Positions 24,029-32,537 of a DNA stretch of 46,100 nt are shown one piece after another. Position 1 is the first letter of the stretch, and each line of letters starts with the position of its first letter. Below the pieces are notes generated by a model that ran no database searches, was not told where the DNA came from, and saw only the letters and a program-made list of their open reading frames with translations. The translations under genes and the position numbers were made by a program. The stretch comes from Parafilimonas sp. (GTDB taxonomy: Bacteria > Bacteroidota > Bacteroidia > Chitinophagales > Chitinophagaceae): contig JAFMEZ010000011.1 in the NCBI GenBank assembly GCA_017856455.1, positions 1 to 46,100 of the forward strand, read 5' to 3'.

Positions 24029-27000
24029 GTGTTAAGCAAAAGGGTTTTGATTTTATGGGGACTCATGTTCATTGGTGTCCCCATTTTTGCTCAACAACTC
24101 TCCAATCTCAAAAAAAAAATAATCTGGGTAGCTGGCGATACCACTGTTATTGATACATTGGCAATTGTTCCTGGGTCAGTTTCAATTGTTGCCAAAGATT
24201 CAGTCAATTATTCCATTGATTATCGACGTTCTATTATTGTTTGGAATAAAATTCCTAAAAATAATGCTGTAACAATCGAATACAGGGTGCTCCCGTTTTC
24301 ATTGAATGCATCATATAATCGTATTTCATACGATAGTATTTTTTACAGATTTGGTGCTACACCTGCTAAAATCAGCTCAGAAAGATTCAATGCTCGTCCA
24401 ATTGACTTTGGGAAATTAGCAACTGCAGGGAGTATAGGGCGATCTCTTTCCTTTGGAAACAGACAAGATGCAATTTTAAACTCAAACCTCAATCTTCAAA
24501 TGAATGGTTATCTGGCTGATAGTATTTATCTATCGGCCGCTATTTCAGATAATAACCTTCCCATTCAACCAGATGGATCTACTCAAAATTTGAATGAAAT
24601 AGATCAAATATCTATTCAGTTCTCAAAAGAAAAATGGAAACTTCAATTGGGTGATTTCGATATCCGACATCAACAATATTTTTTAAATTTTTATAAGCGA
24701 CTTCAGGGCGTAGGATTCAAAACCATTCAACAAATAGGAGATCATGCAAAAAATGATTTATTTGTAAGTGGAGCAGTTGCGAGGGGAAAATTTACACGTA
24801 ACATATTTCAAGGCATAGAAGGTAATCAAGGTCCATATCGTCTAAAAGGGGCCAATCAAGAAATTTTTTTTATTGTATTGGCTGGCACTGAAAGAGTTTT
24901 CATTGATGGCAAAATGATGCAAAGGGGCGAAGATCAAGATTATGTTATTAATTACAATACTGCTGAGGTAACATTTACACCAAGGCAAATGATTACAAAA
25001 GACAAAAGAATTCAAGTTGAATTTGAATATGCCGATAGGAATTTTTTGAATGCTCAGTTATTCATGAATAATACACTTACTGTGAATAAAAGGTTTTCAG
25101 TTTCCTTTGGCTACTTCAGTAATACAGATGCAAGAAATTCATCCTTGAATCAAACGCTTGGCACAGAACAAAAAATGTTTCTTTCCAACTTAGGCGATAA
25201 TACAAAAGATGCCTTCTATTCTACTGCGTATGCCGATAAAAGGGAGGAGGGTAAAATTCTATACAGAAAGATCGATACCATTGTTGACCAGGTTCAATTT
25301 CAATCCGTCTTTATTTATGATGCCTACTCTGCCAATGATCTTTATACGCTTTCTTTTTATGACATGGGACAAGATAATGGAAACTATATATTGGATAGTA
25401 CAATACAGTTAAATGGGAAAGTTTTTAAGTGGGTGGCACCAGATGTAAATACAGGACGAAAAAGAGGAAGGTATGAGCCTAATGTTTTGCTGGTAACTCC
25501 TAAATCGCAACAGTTGTACAGTGTATCATCCCATTGGGACATCACTGCCAAAACTAAATTGACGACTGATCTTGCTTTGAGCAAATATGATATAAATCTT
25601 TTTTCCAATAATGACAAACAAAATGATCTTGGAAGCGCTGTAAAACTCAATGTAGAACATAAGCAGGCTTTGTCTAATAATAACGCTCTTTCTTTAACTT
25701 CAAATACTGCTGTTGAATTTACCTCTGCAACTTTTAAGCCAGTAGAAAGACTTCGAACCGTTGAATTCATGCGTGATTGGGGATTGGATTTTATTCCAAT
25801 AGCTGCAAATGAAAAAATCCTCAATTCATCTTTAGGAATGGGAAATAATGATAATAATTTATTTAGATATACATTTTCAAGATATGAAAGAGGATTAGCC
25901 TACCAAGGTAATCGTCATCGTATTGATCAACAGTTTCAACAGCAAAACTGGCTTGTTAATAATGATCTCTCCATTACAAATTTTCAGGATCAAAAGGAAA
26001 TAGGAGCTTTTTTTAAACCAAGTTTAGATATTCAAAAAATATTTTCATCTCTCTCCAATCAATCTTTAGGTTTTAAATACAGTAAAGAAAGCTCAGTAGC
26101 AAAATATATTTTTAGTGATTCAATTACTCTAGCAAGTTTTTCATTTGAAACAATTCAGGTTTCTACCAACTCTGATCAAAGCAAAGAAAATAAATGGGCG
26201 ATTAAATATTTTACAAGGTCTGATAAGCTTCCTTTCGGGAAAGAAATGAAACTTACAGATAGAAGTCATAATTATAATATCCAGTATGAATGGATGTCAA
26301 ATCCATCTCATCAAATAAGAACCAGTGCTACTTTCAGAACCTTAGCATATGAACAACTGCAAAATGGGAAGGATAAAGAACAGAATTTATTAGGACGCGT
26401 TGAATATTTTGCCAGGTATTGGAAAGGTGCGATCAGTGGAACAACACTATATGAAGTTGGATCTGGACAAGAACCTAAAAAAACATTTTCCTATTTTGAA
26501 GTACCAGCTGGACAAGGTGAATATGCATGGATAGACTTCAATGGTGATAACATTCAACAGTTAAATGAGTTTGAAATTGCTCGTTTCAGAGATCAAGCAA
26601 AGTTTTTTAAAATATTTACGCCAACAAATGAATTTGCCAGAACAAATTATTTACAGTTTAATTATCAGTTGAAAGTTGATCCATCTATTGCAATTCAATC
26701 CAATACGAATATTGCTAAATTTTTAAAACGGCTATATTTTCAATCCAACTTTCAATTAAATGAAAGAAAATATGCGATGTTTGGAAGATCACTCAATCCA
26801 ATGAAATCCTCTCTATTAGACTCAACACTTGTTGGATCTGAAAGGATTTCTTCTTATTCTTTTTCATTTAATAAATTTAGTCAGGTTTGGGGAGTAGATA
26901 TCAATCTCAACAAATCTGCTCAGCTCGCTTTTTTGAGCTATGGCGCAGAATCAAGGACATTCCAAGATTTTACAATCAGAAGCAGAATTAATTTTATTAG

Positions 27001-27475
27001 AACCTGGACATTTGATTTGACATCAAAGAGAAATATACTGGATATGGTAACGCCAGCATTTTTCAATAGGAATTATCAAATCATATCAACATCAATAGAG
27101 CCAAGAGTGATCTATACAAAATCAACATCTTGGCGAGTAGCCACAAGTGTAAAATTGGAAAAAAAGAATAATCGGATGACTGAAAATGCAAATATTGCAT
27201 CATTCATAACGGAGGCAAAATATAATTTGGTGTCTAATACAGCTATTAATATTAAGCTGAATATCCTTAACATTTCATATGAAGGGAATGCTAATTCTAC
27301 AATTGGTTACATTATGCTTGATGGATTGAAACCAGGTAGCAATGGGGTATGGATGATTGAAATTACAAAAAGGCTTTCAAAATTTATTGAGCTCAATTTA
27401 ATTTATGAGGGCAGAAAGTCAATTGGTAATTCAGTGATCAATTTAGGACGAGCTCAAATCAGGGCAATTTTATAA
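24029..27475 (+). CDS. Large outer-membrane beta-barrel-like protein, unknown function
   Basis: An 1148-aa exported protein starting at GTG 24029 (no in-frame ATG nearby). The signal peptide ends P-I-F-A before Q at residue 21. Residues about 25-90 look like a beta-sandwich. The next 250 residues include G-D-F-D-I-R-H-Q-Q-Y-F-L-N-F-Y-K-R-L-Q-G and, near 270-330, E-G-N-Q-G-P-Y-R-L-K-G plus A-G-T-E-R-V-F-I-D-G-K-M-M-Q-R-G-E-D-Q-D-Y. The remaining 800 residues are long alternating strands, as in an outer-membrane barrel. A calcium-loop-like D-F-N-G-D-N-I-Q-Q-L-N-E lies at 836-847. There is no TonB plug and no T9SS sorting domain at the C-terminus. I recall uncharacterised homologues in Chitinophagia. 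Some features recall SprA of the gliding/T9SS apparatus, but SprA is twice as long. Confidence 0.75.
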   Translation: MLSKRVLILWGLMFIGVPIFAQQLSNLKKKIIWVAGDTTVIDTLAIVPGSVSIVAKDSVNYSIDYRRSIIVWNKIPKNNAVTIEYRVLPFSLNASYNRISYDSIFYRFGATPAKISSERFNARPIDFGKLATAGSIGRSLSFGNRQDAILNSNLNLQMNGYLADSIYLSAAISDNNLPIQPDGSTQNLNEIDQISIQFSKEKWKLQLGDFDIRHQQYFLNFYKRLQGVGFKTIQQIGDHAKNDLFVSGAVARGKFTRNIFQGIEGNQGPYRLKGANQEIFFIVLAGTERVFIDGKMMQRGEDQDYVINYNTAEVTFTPRQMITKDKRIQVEFEYADRNFLNAQLFMNNTLTVNKRFSVSFGYFSNTDARNSSLNQTLGTEQKMFLSNLGDNTKDAFYSTAYADKREEGKILYRKIDTIVDQVQFQSVFIYDAYSANDLYTLSFYDMGQDNGNYILDSTIQLNGKVFKWVAPDVNTGRKRGRYEPNVLLVTPKSQQLYSVSSHWDITAKTKLTTDLALSKYDINLFSNNDKQNDLGSAVKLNVEHKQALSNNNALSLTSNTAVEFTSATFKPVERLRTVEFMRDWGLDFIPIAANEKILNSSLGMGNNDNNLFRYTFSRYERGLAYQGNRHRIDQQFQQQNWLVNNDLSITNFQDQKEIGAFFKPSLDIQKIFSSLSNQSLGFKYSKESSVAKYIFSDSITLASFSFETIQVSTNSDQSKENKWAIKYFTRSDKLPFGKEMKLTDRSHNYNIQYEWMSNPSHQIRTSATFRTLAYEQLQNGKDKEQNLLGRVEYFARYWKGAISGTTLYEVGSGQEPKKTFSYFEVPAGQGEYAWIDFNGDNIQQLNEFEIARFRDQAKFFKIFTPTNEFARTNYLQFNYQLKVDPSIAIQSNTNIAKFLKRLYFQSNFQLNERKYAMFGRSLNPMKSSLLDSTLVGSERISSYSFSFNKFSQVWGVDINLNKSAQLAFLSYGAESRTFQDFTIRSRINFIRTWTFDLTSKRNILDMVTPAFFNRNYQIISTSIEPRVIYTKSTSWRVATSVKLEKKNNRMTENANIASFITEAKYNLVSNTAINIKLNILNISYEGNANSTIGYIMLDGLKPGSNGVWMIEITKRLSKFIELNLIYEGRKSIGNSVINLGRAQIRAIL

Positions 27476-27480
27476 AAAAT

Positions 27481-27508
27481 GCCACTGATTGATCATCAGT
27501 GGCTTTTT
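27481..27508. terminator. Bidirectional intrinsic terminator
   Basis: A 9-bp perfect stem (27481-27489 with 27495-27503, loop TGATC) has a T-run at 27504-27508 for the plus strand and an A-run just before 27481 that serves the minus strand. It separates the barrel gene from the convergent coiled-coil gene. Confidence 0.85.
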
Positions 27509-27526
27509 AGTAGGGGAATTTATATT

Positions 27527-28483
27527 TTATTTTAAAATGGCATTTCCTTGTCCGATTTTGAATCCATTTTGATAAACAATGATGGTGTAAGAACCTTTTG
27601 AATATTTATCTGCCTGTCTCAAGTCGAAGCTTACATATTTTGTTTCACCTTGCTTGTAGTCAACATCAACTTTAGTTGTATACTGAACCTGGCCATCTTC
27701 TCTTGTAGTTAAACTTCCAGAGGCAAGTCCCTGCTCCTTTACAATATTTCCGCTTGGGTCTTTTGCAACTATATATAATTGCTTTGTTCCAGAGACGCTG
27801 ATTCTGTTAGCATCAAGATTGAATGAAATTCTTAATTTATCAGCTTTTTTGGAAGATGAAGTTTGTCTTTCTTTACCAGAAGACTTTTCATTGATAGCAA
27901 GTATGCTAAATGAAGATGCGTTAAGCGTTGAACCCACATCAACTTTATTCTCTGCTTCTTTCTTTGCGGTTTCTGTAGTTGCCAAGTTAGTAGAGAGTGT
28001 TTTATTTTCAGAAGTCAGATTTTCCTTGTCAGTTGTAAGTTGTTTATTCTCGTTTTGAAGACGAGCAATCTCTTTGATGTATTGATCAATTTTGCCATTT
28101 AAATCTCCAACCAATTTTTTTGCAAGTGCCAAATCTGAAGCTGTTGCTTTTTGTTTATTGACAAGATTTTTAAAGTTTGATTTTATATTATTAAGTTCCT
28201 CATCGCGTGACTTAACCAGGCTATCAAGACTTGTGTTTGTAGCAGTCATTTGCTCAAGGCGAACCATTGCATCATCATATTCTTTTTGAATAGCATTTTT
28301 TGTGGAATCGAGTGTTGTAAAATCTGCATCTTTCATCGCAATAACATTATTGGCTTCATTTCTTGCATAGAAGAAATATGCCCAAGAAGCGATTAATAAT
28401 ATCACTAAAATGATTACAAGATTATTCTTGTTGTTTTGCTTGTCTCCTGTAGATCCAACAGAAGATGGGAAATTTGTACTCAT
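27527..28483 (-). CDS. Membrane-anchored coiled-coil protein, unknown function
   Basis: A 318-aa protein with a short polar N-terminus, one membrane helix (residues 21-39, N-L-V-I-I-L-V-I-L-L-I-A-S-W-A) and a long coiled coil at about 45-185 rich in K, E, N, L and T heptads. The globular C-terminal domain (about 190-318) looks all-beta, with L-R-I-S-F-N-L-D-A-N-R and Y-V-S-F-D-L-R near the end. The topology suggests an inner-membrane anchor with a periplasmic rod and head. I have seen similar Bacteroidota proteins annotated as hypothetical. There is no enzymatic motif. It is monocistronic, with a promoter-like site at 28511-28538 and a shared terminator. The function is unknown; a structural envelope role is a guess. 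Confidence 0.8.
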   Translation of the reverse strand: MSTNFPSSVGSTGDKQNNKNNLVIILVILLIASWAYFFYARNEANNVIAMKDADFTTLDSTKNAIQKEYDDAMVRLEQMTATNTSLDSLVKSRDEELNNIKSNFKNLVNKQKATASDLALAKKLVGDLNGKIDQYIKEIARLQNENKQLTTDKENLTSENKTLSTNLATTETAKKEAENKVDVGSTLNASSFSILAINEKSSGKERQTSSSKKADKLRISFNLDANRISVSGTKQLYIVAKDPSGNIVKEQGLASGSLTTREDGQVQYTTKVDVDYKQGETKYVSFDLRQADKYSKGSYTIIVYQNGFKIGQGNAILK

Positions 28484-28510
28484 AATTTAAAATTCTGTTA
28501 TACGGCAAAG

Positions 28511-28538
28511 GAAAGATATTTATTTTCATTTGCTTCAA
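28511..28538 (-). promoter_or_regulatory. Probable promoter of the coiled-coil protein gene
   Basis: On the minus strand TTG (28538-28536), 17 bases, then TATCTTTC (28518-28511), one base from TAnnTTTG. The ATG is 28 bases further on, at 28483. Confidence 0.4.
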
Positions 28539-28606
28539 TCTTTATCGTTAAATATTGTCAATATGGCATTTTTGCAAGAAATTTGAGCTGAATCTGACTT
28601 TTCATT

Positions 28607-29614
28607 ATGTCTCCTGATCAAATTATACAAGATTGGAAAAGAGGTGTTTTTCATCCGGTTTATTGGCTGGAAGGAGATGAGTCTTATTATATTGATAAGA
28701 TTTCCGATTTTGCTGAAAAACACATTTTAAATGAAAGTGAAGCTTCATTTAACTTGACAATTTTTTACGGTCGTGATGCAAAATTAGATGAAGTAGTAAA
28801 TGCCTGTAAAAGGTATCCAATGTTTGCTGAAAAACAAGTTGTGATTCTAAAGGAAGCTCAACAAATGAAAGATGTAGAAAAACTTGAATCTTATATTGAA
28901 ACTCCATTGAGCTCAACCATTTTTATTGTAGCCCACAAAGAGAAAAAAATTGATGGTCGTAGTAAGCTTGCAAAAAACCTCAAACAAAAATCAATTCTTT
29001 TAACTACTAAAAAGTTATATGATAATGAGTTGCCAGAATGGACCAGCCAGATGATCAAACAGAAAGGCTTGGATATTCAAACTAAGGCACTGCATATGCT
29101 CGTTGATCATATCGGGAATGATTTACAGCGATTGGAAAATGAGGTTGATAAAATTGTGGTGAACTTACAAGGACGGAAACAGATTACTGAAGATGATATA
29201 GAGAATTTTGTGGGAGTCAGTAAGGAGTTTAATATTTTTGAATTACAGGCAGTTGTTGGTAAGAGAGATATTGCTGCATCAATGCGTATAATCAATTATT
29301 TTGAAGCTAATCCAAAAGCAGCACCTATTCAATTGGTATTGCCAACCTTGTATTCCTTTTTCAGCAAACTATATATTGCCTCATCCAGTAATACACGAGA
29401 TGAATATTCAATCGCAGCGCTATTGGGCTTAAAAGGATTTTTTGCAAAGCAATATATACAGGCAATGCAGTATTACAGTTTCTCTGAAATTGAACAAGCA
29501 TTGATTTTGCTACATCATTATAATTTGAAAAGTGTGGGTATTTCAAAAATAACAGAAACAACTGATGCCGATCTAATGAAGGAATTGGTTGCTAAGATTA
29601 TACTCAAAGATTAA
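28607..29614 (+). CDS. holA: DNA polymerase III delta subunit
   Basis: A 335-aa clamp-loader subunit, close to the 330-345 aa usual for the family. The N-terminal ATPase-like fold lacks a working P-loop, as in other delta proteins. It includes the recognisable start F-H-P-V-Y-W-L-E-G-D-E-S-Y-Y-I-D, then R-Y-P-M-F-A-E-K-Q-V-V-I-L-K-E and H-I-G-N-D-L-Q-R-L-E-N-E-V-D-K. The middle V-G-V-S-K-E-F-N-I-F-E-L-Q leads to the collar domain. Delta binds the beta sliding clamp and opens it during loading on primed DNA. It is one of the core replication genes and normally single copy. Its end overlaps that of the convergent ribF by 11 bases. Confidence 0.92.
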   Translation: MSPDQIIQDWKRGVFHPVYWLEGDESYYIDKISDFAEKHILNESEASFNLTIFYGRDAKLDEVVNACKRYPMFAEKQVVILKEAQQMKDVEKLESYIETPLSSTIFIVAHKEKKIDGRSKLAKNLKQKSILLTTKKLYDNELPEWTSQMIKQKGLDIQTKALHMLVDHIGNDLQRLENEVDKIVVNLQGRKQITEDDIENFVGVSKEFNIFELQAVVGKRDIAASMRIINYFEANPKAAPIQLVLPTLYSFFSKLYIASSSNTRDEYSIAALLGLKGFFAKQYIQAMQYYSFSEIEQALILLHHYNLKSVGISKITETTDADLMKELVAKIILKD

Positions 29615-30551
29615 TCTCATCAAATATCCTGGTAATTTGTTCTTTGTCTTTTGTAAGTTGTTCAATCAATGCATCTAATCCTGAGAATTTCATCTCTTTC
29701 CTTGTGTATCTGATCAACGAAACTTTCATTTGATGATGATAAATGTCTTCATCAAAATTGAAAATATGGACCTCAATTCGTCTTTCTTTTCCGTTCACTG
29801 TTGGGCGATATCCAATATTCATCATCCCTTTTTCATTTCTGATGTTTCCTTTTTGATGAATCTTTACCGTGACGGCATATACTCCCGAAGCAGGTATAAG
29901 TTTATCGCTATCAATCAGGGATAAATTTGCTGTAGGATAACCAAGTGTTCTTCCGAGTTTATCTCCTTCAATTACTTTTCCATGAAGTTGATAGGGGTAA
30001 GTGAGTAATTTATTTGCTTGTTCGATATCACCATTTAAAACGTACTCTCTTATTTTAGATGAACTTACTCTTGATTCCTGGAGAACCTGTTCTGGGATTT
30101 CAATTACCTCATATCCCAATGAAGATGACATTGTTTTTAAATACTGGAAATCACCAATTCTATCTTTCCCAAAACGATGATCATAACCAATAACAATGAT
30201 TTTGGGTTTAAACAGTTGCAATAAGAATTTAGAGAGGTACTCTTCTGCACTAAGTTCTGCGAAAATGTGATCAAATGGTACGATTACCAGATGATCAATG
30301 CCAATGGTTTGAAAACGTTCAATTCTCTCTTCCAAGCTGGTTAACATTGAAGGAGCATCTACGTTATTGAGCACTCTTCTTGGATGTGGGTGAAAAGTGA
30401 TTACAATCGTTTCTCCTTTTACATTTTCAGCATATTTCCTCAAATTTTCCAAAATAGCCTGATGGCCGGCATGTACTCCGTCAAACGCACCGATGGTTAT
30501 AACCGCATTTTTAAAAGAAGGGAGCTTTTCAATCTGAAAATGTACCTGCAT
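29604..30551 (-). CDS. ribF: Bifunctional riboflavin kinase / FAD synthetase
   Basis: A 315-aa protein from ATG 30551 (M-Q-V-H-F-Q-I-E-K-L). The N-terminal adenylyltransferase domain has G-A-F-D-G-V-H-A-G-H-Q, the nucleotidyltransferase HxGH-type motif, and T-F-H-P-H-P-R-R-V-L. The C-terminal riboflavin kinase domain has G-D-K-L-G-R-T-L-G-Y-P-T-A-N-L. It phosphorylates riboflavin to FMN and adenylates FMN to FAD. An in-frame ATG ten codons upstream (30581) would add residues not found in the family and is rejected. The FAD made here is used by SdhA among others. It is convergent and overlapping with holA, and divergent from purM. Confidence 0.95.
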   Translation of the reverse strand: MQVHFQIEKLPSFKNAVITIGAFDGVHAGHQAILENLRKYAENVKGETIVITFHPHPRRVLNNVDAPSMLTSLEERIERFQTIGIDHLVIVPFDHIFAELSAEEYLSKFLLQLFKPKIIVIGYDHRFGKDRIGDFQYLKTMSSSLGYEVIEIPEQVLQESRVSSSKIREYVLNGDIEQANKLLTYPYQLHGKVIEGDKLGRTLGYPTANLSLIDSDKLIPASGVYAVTVKIHQKGNIRNEKGMMNIGYRPTVNGKERRIEVHIFNFDEDIYHHQMKVSLIRYTRKEMKFSGLDALIEQLTKDKEQITRIFDEINL

Positions 30552-30616
30552 ATAACGTGCAAAATTACTTGAAATGAGCAAATCAACATACTGTTGATAA
30601 GAATGATCTTAAATCA

Positions 30617-30646
30617 TTGTATTTTATAGGATCTGGGTTAGCTTTG
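30617..30646 (+). promoter_or_regulatory. Promoter of purM
   Basis: TTG (30617-30619), a 19-base spacer, then TAGCTTTG (30639-30646) matches the Bacteroidota consensus fully. The purM ATG at 30664 is 18 bases downstream. Confidence 0.65.
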
Positions 30647-30663
30647 TGCATCTTTATCTTGAA

Positions 30664-31839
30664 ATGAGCTTATACAATAAAAGAGGCGTATCCGCACAAA
30701 AGGAAGAGGTCCATCAGGCCATAAAAAACCTAGATGAAGGCTTATATCCTCATGCATTTTGTAAAGTATACCAAGACTTTCTCTCGGGAGACGATTCTTA
30801 TGTTAATGTCATGCATGCAGACGGTGCAGGAACCAAGAGCATTCTTGCATATTTGTATTGGAAGGAGACGGGTGATTTGAGTGTTTGGAGAGGAATAGCC
30901 CAAGATGCTATTGTAATGAACCTTGATGATCTCTTGTGTATAGGCGTTCATGATCAAATTGTTTTTAATTCTACCATCGATAGAAATAAACATCTCATTA
31001 CAGGTGATGTTTTAAAAGAAATTATTGATGGATCAACATCCTTCTTTTCGATGCTAAAAGAACAGGGTGTAAATATTCATTATTTAGGAGGAGAGACTGC
31101 AGATGTGGGAGATGTGGTTAGAACAGTTGCAGTTAATGGTACCATGACTGTAAGATGGCCTAAAAATCGATTGATCACCAATGAAAAAATAAAGCCAGGA
31201 AATGTAATTGTAGGATTATCCAGTGCAGGCCAGGCAACTTACGAATCATCTTATAATAGTGGAATTGGTAGTAATGGATTGACAAGTGCTCGCCATGATA
31301 TTTTTTTAAAATGGTATGGAGAAAAATTTCCTGAATCATTTGATCCTAACATAGATTCTTCAGTTGTTTATATTGGTAAACATCGGATGACAGATAAAAT
31401 AAGCGTCGATGGTGCCGAAATCGATACTGGTAAATTGGTTTTGAGTCCTACTAGAACATATGCGCCTATCTTAAAAGAAATACTTGTCAATCATTTTGAA
31501 GAAGTTTATGGATTAATACATTGCAGTGGAGGTGGACAAACAAAGTGTCTGAAGTATTTACCAGGAAACTATAAAATCATAAAAGACAATTTTCTTCCTG
31601 TTCCACCTATTTTTGATTTGATACAAAAATCAAGTGGTGCTGATTACAAAGAGATGTTTCAAGTTTTCAATATGGGATGCAGGCTGGAGATTTATACTAA
31701 TGAAAATGCAGCAAAACGTTTTATTGAAATTGCAAATGCATACAATGTTGATGCACAAATTATAGGAAGGGTAGAAGCTTCAAGTGAAAAAATGGTTGAG
31801 ATACATCATGAGAAAGAGATTTATCATTTTACATCATAA
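30664..31839 (+). CDS. purM: Phosphoribosylformylglycinamidine cyclo-ligase
   Basis: A 391-aa AIR synthase. The ATP-binding glycine-rich segment H-A-D-G-A-G-T-K-S is at 51-59. G-I-A-Q-D-A-I-V-M-N-L-D-D-L-L, G-G-E-T-A-D-V-G-D-V-V-R-T and C-S-G-G-G-Q-T-K-C also follow the PurM pattern. It closes the imidazole ring of AIR in purine synthesis, using ATP. Bacteroidota PurM is longer than the 345 aa of E. coli, as seen here. The start M-S-L-Y-N-K-R-G-V is chosen over the in-frame ATG 18 bases upstream (30646), which begins at the last base of the promoter -7 element. ftsE follows 9 bases after the stop, possibly in the same transcript. Confidence 0.92.
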   Translation: MSLYNKRGVSAQKEEVHQAIKNLDEGLYPHAFCKVYQDFLSGDDSYVNVMHADGAGTKSILAYLYWKETGDLSVWRGIAQDAIVMNLDDLLCIGVHDQIVFNSTIDRNKHLITGDVLKEIIDGSTSFFSMLKEQGVNIHYLGGETADVGDVVRTVAVNGTMTVRWPKNRLITNEKIKPGNVIVGLSSAGQATYESSYNSGIGSNGLTSARHDIFLKWYGEKFPESFDPNIDSSVVYIGKHRMTDKISVDGAEIDTGKLVLSPTRTYAPILKEILVNHFEEVYGLIHCSGGGQTKCLKYLPGNYKIIKDNFLPVPPIFDLIQKSSGADYKEMFQVFNMGCRLEIYTNENAAKRFIEIANAYNVDAQIIGRVEASSEKMVEIHHEKEIYHFTS

Positions 31840-31848
31840 TTCATCCAT

Positions 31849-32535
31849 ATGAATGAAACCGTATTAGAAATTAAGAATGCCAATATATATCAGGGTGATG
31901 CGTTGATTTTAAGCAATGTAAATATCACCGTTTCAAAAAGTGAATTTGTTTATTTGGTAGGAAAAACTGGTACTGGCAAATCAAGCCTACTCAAAACATT
32001 GTATGGTGAACTGCCTCTAAAAGAGGGCACTGCTAATGTTGCAGGATTTAACCTGAAAGATCTTACATGGAAGAATGTTCCTTTTCTTAGAAGAAACATT
32101 GGAATTGTTTTCCAGGATTTTCAACTGCTGACAGACAGAAATGTTCATGATAATTTGAAGTTTGTTTTAAATGCAACGGGTTGGACCAATGATAGAGAGA
32201 TTGAGAACAAGATTGATGAAGTGCTTGGTAAAGTTGGATTAAAAACCAAGGGATTTAAATTTCCATATGAGTTATCTGGTGGAGAGCAGCAACGTGTAGA
32301 TATAGCAAGAGCATTATTGAATTCGCCGAAACTTATCCTTGCAGATGAACCAACAGGTAATCTTGATCCTGAGACCACGGAGGAAATTATGAATTTGCTG
32401 TTTCAGATTGCAAAAGAGCTAGGCACAGCAATTGTAATGGCTACACATGATTATCTTGTAATCAATAAATATCCTGCAAGAACCATCAAAACGGAGAATG
32501 GAAAAGTTATCGATAATGTAACTCTAAGTGTTTAG
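31849..32535 (+). CDS. ftsE: Cell division ATP-binding protein FtsE
   Basis: A 228-aa ABC ATPase with Walker A G-K-T-G-T-G-K-S (38-45), the Q-loop V-F-Q-D-F, signature L-S-G-G-E-Q-Q-R (142-149), Walker B L-I-L-A-D-E (162-167) and the H-loop histidine in M-A-T-H-D. The text up to L-L-T-D-R-N-V is typical of FtsE. FtsE drives FtsX, which activates periplasmic peptidoglycan hydrolases at the division site. No FtsX gene is next to it, as is common in Bacteroidota, where ftsX lies elsewhere. Instead a small 4-helix membrane protein gene starts 2 bases after the stop. LolD- or MacB-type ABC proteins are the main alternative. Confidence 0.87.
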   Translation: MNETVLEIKNANIYQGDALILSNVNITVSKSEFVYLVGKTGTGKSSLLKTLYGELPLKEGTANVAGFNLKDLTWKNVPFLRRNIGIVFQDFQLLTDRNVHDNLKFVLNATGWTNDREIENKIDEVLGKVGLKTKGFKFPYELSGGEQQRVDIARALLNSPKLILADEPTGNLDPETTEEIMNLLFQIAKELGTAIVMATHDYLVINKYPARTIKTENGKVIDNVTLSV

Positions 32536-32537
32536 CC

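Noticed and set aside
24029-27475. Calling the 1148-aa protein SprA
   Set aside because: SprA is about twice as long and contains motifs that I do not see here; only general likeness remains.
30552-30581. ribF start at ATG 30581
   Set aside because: The ten extra residues are not part of the family; ATG 30551 starts just before the conserved fold.
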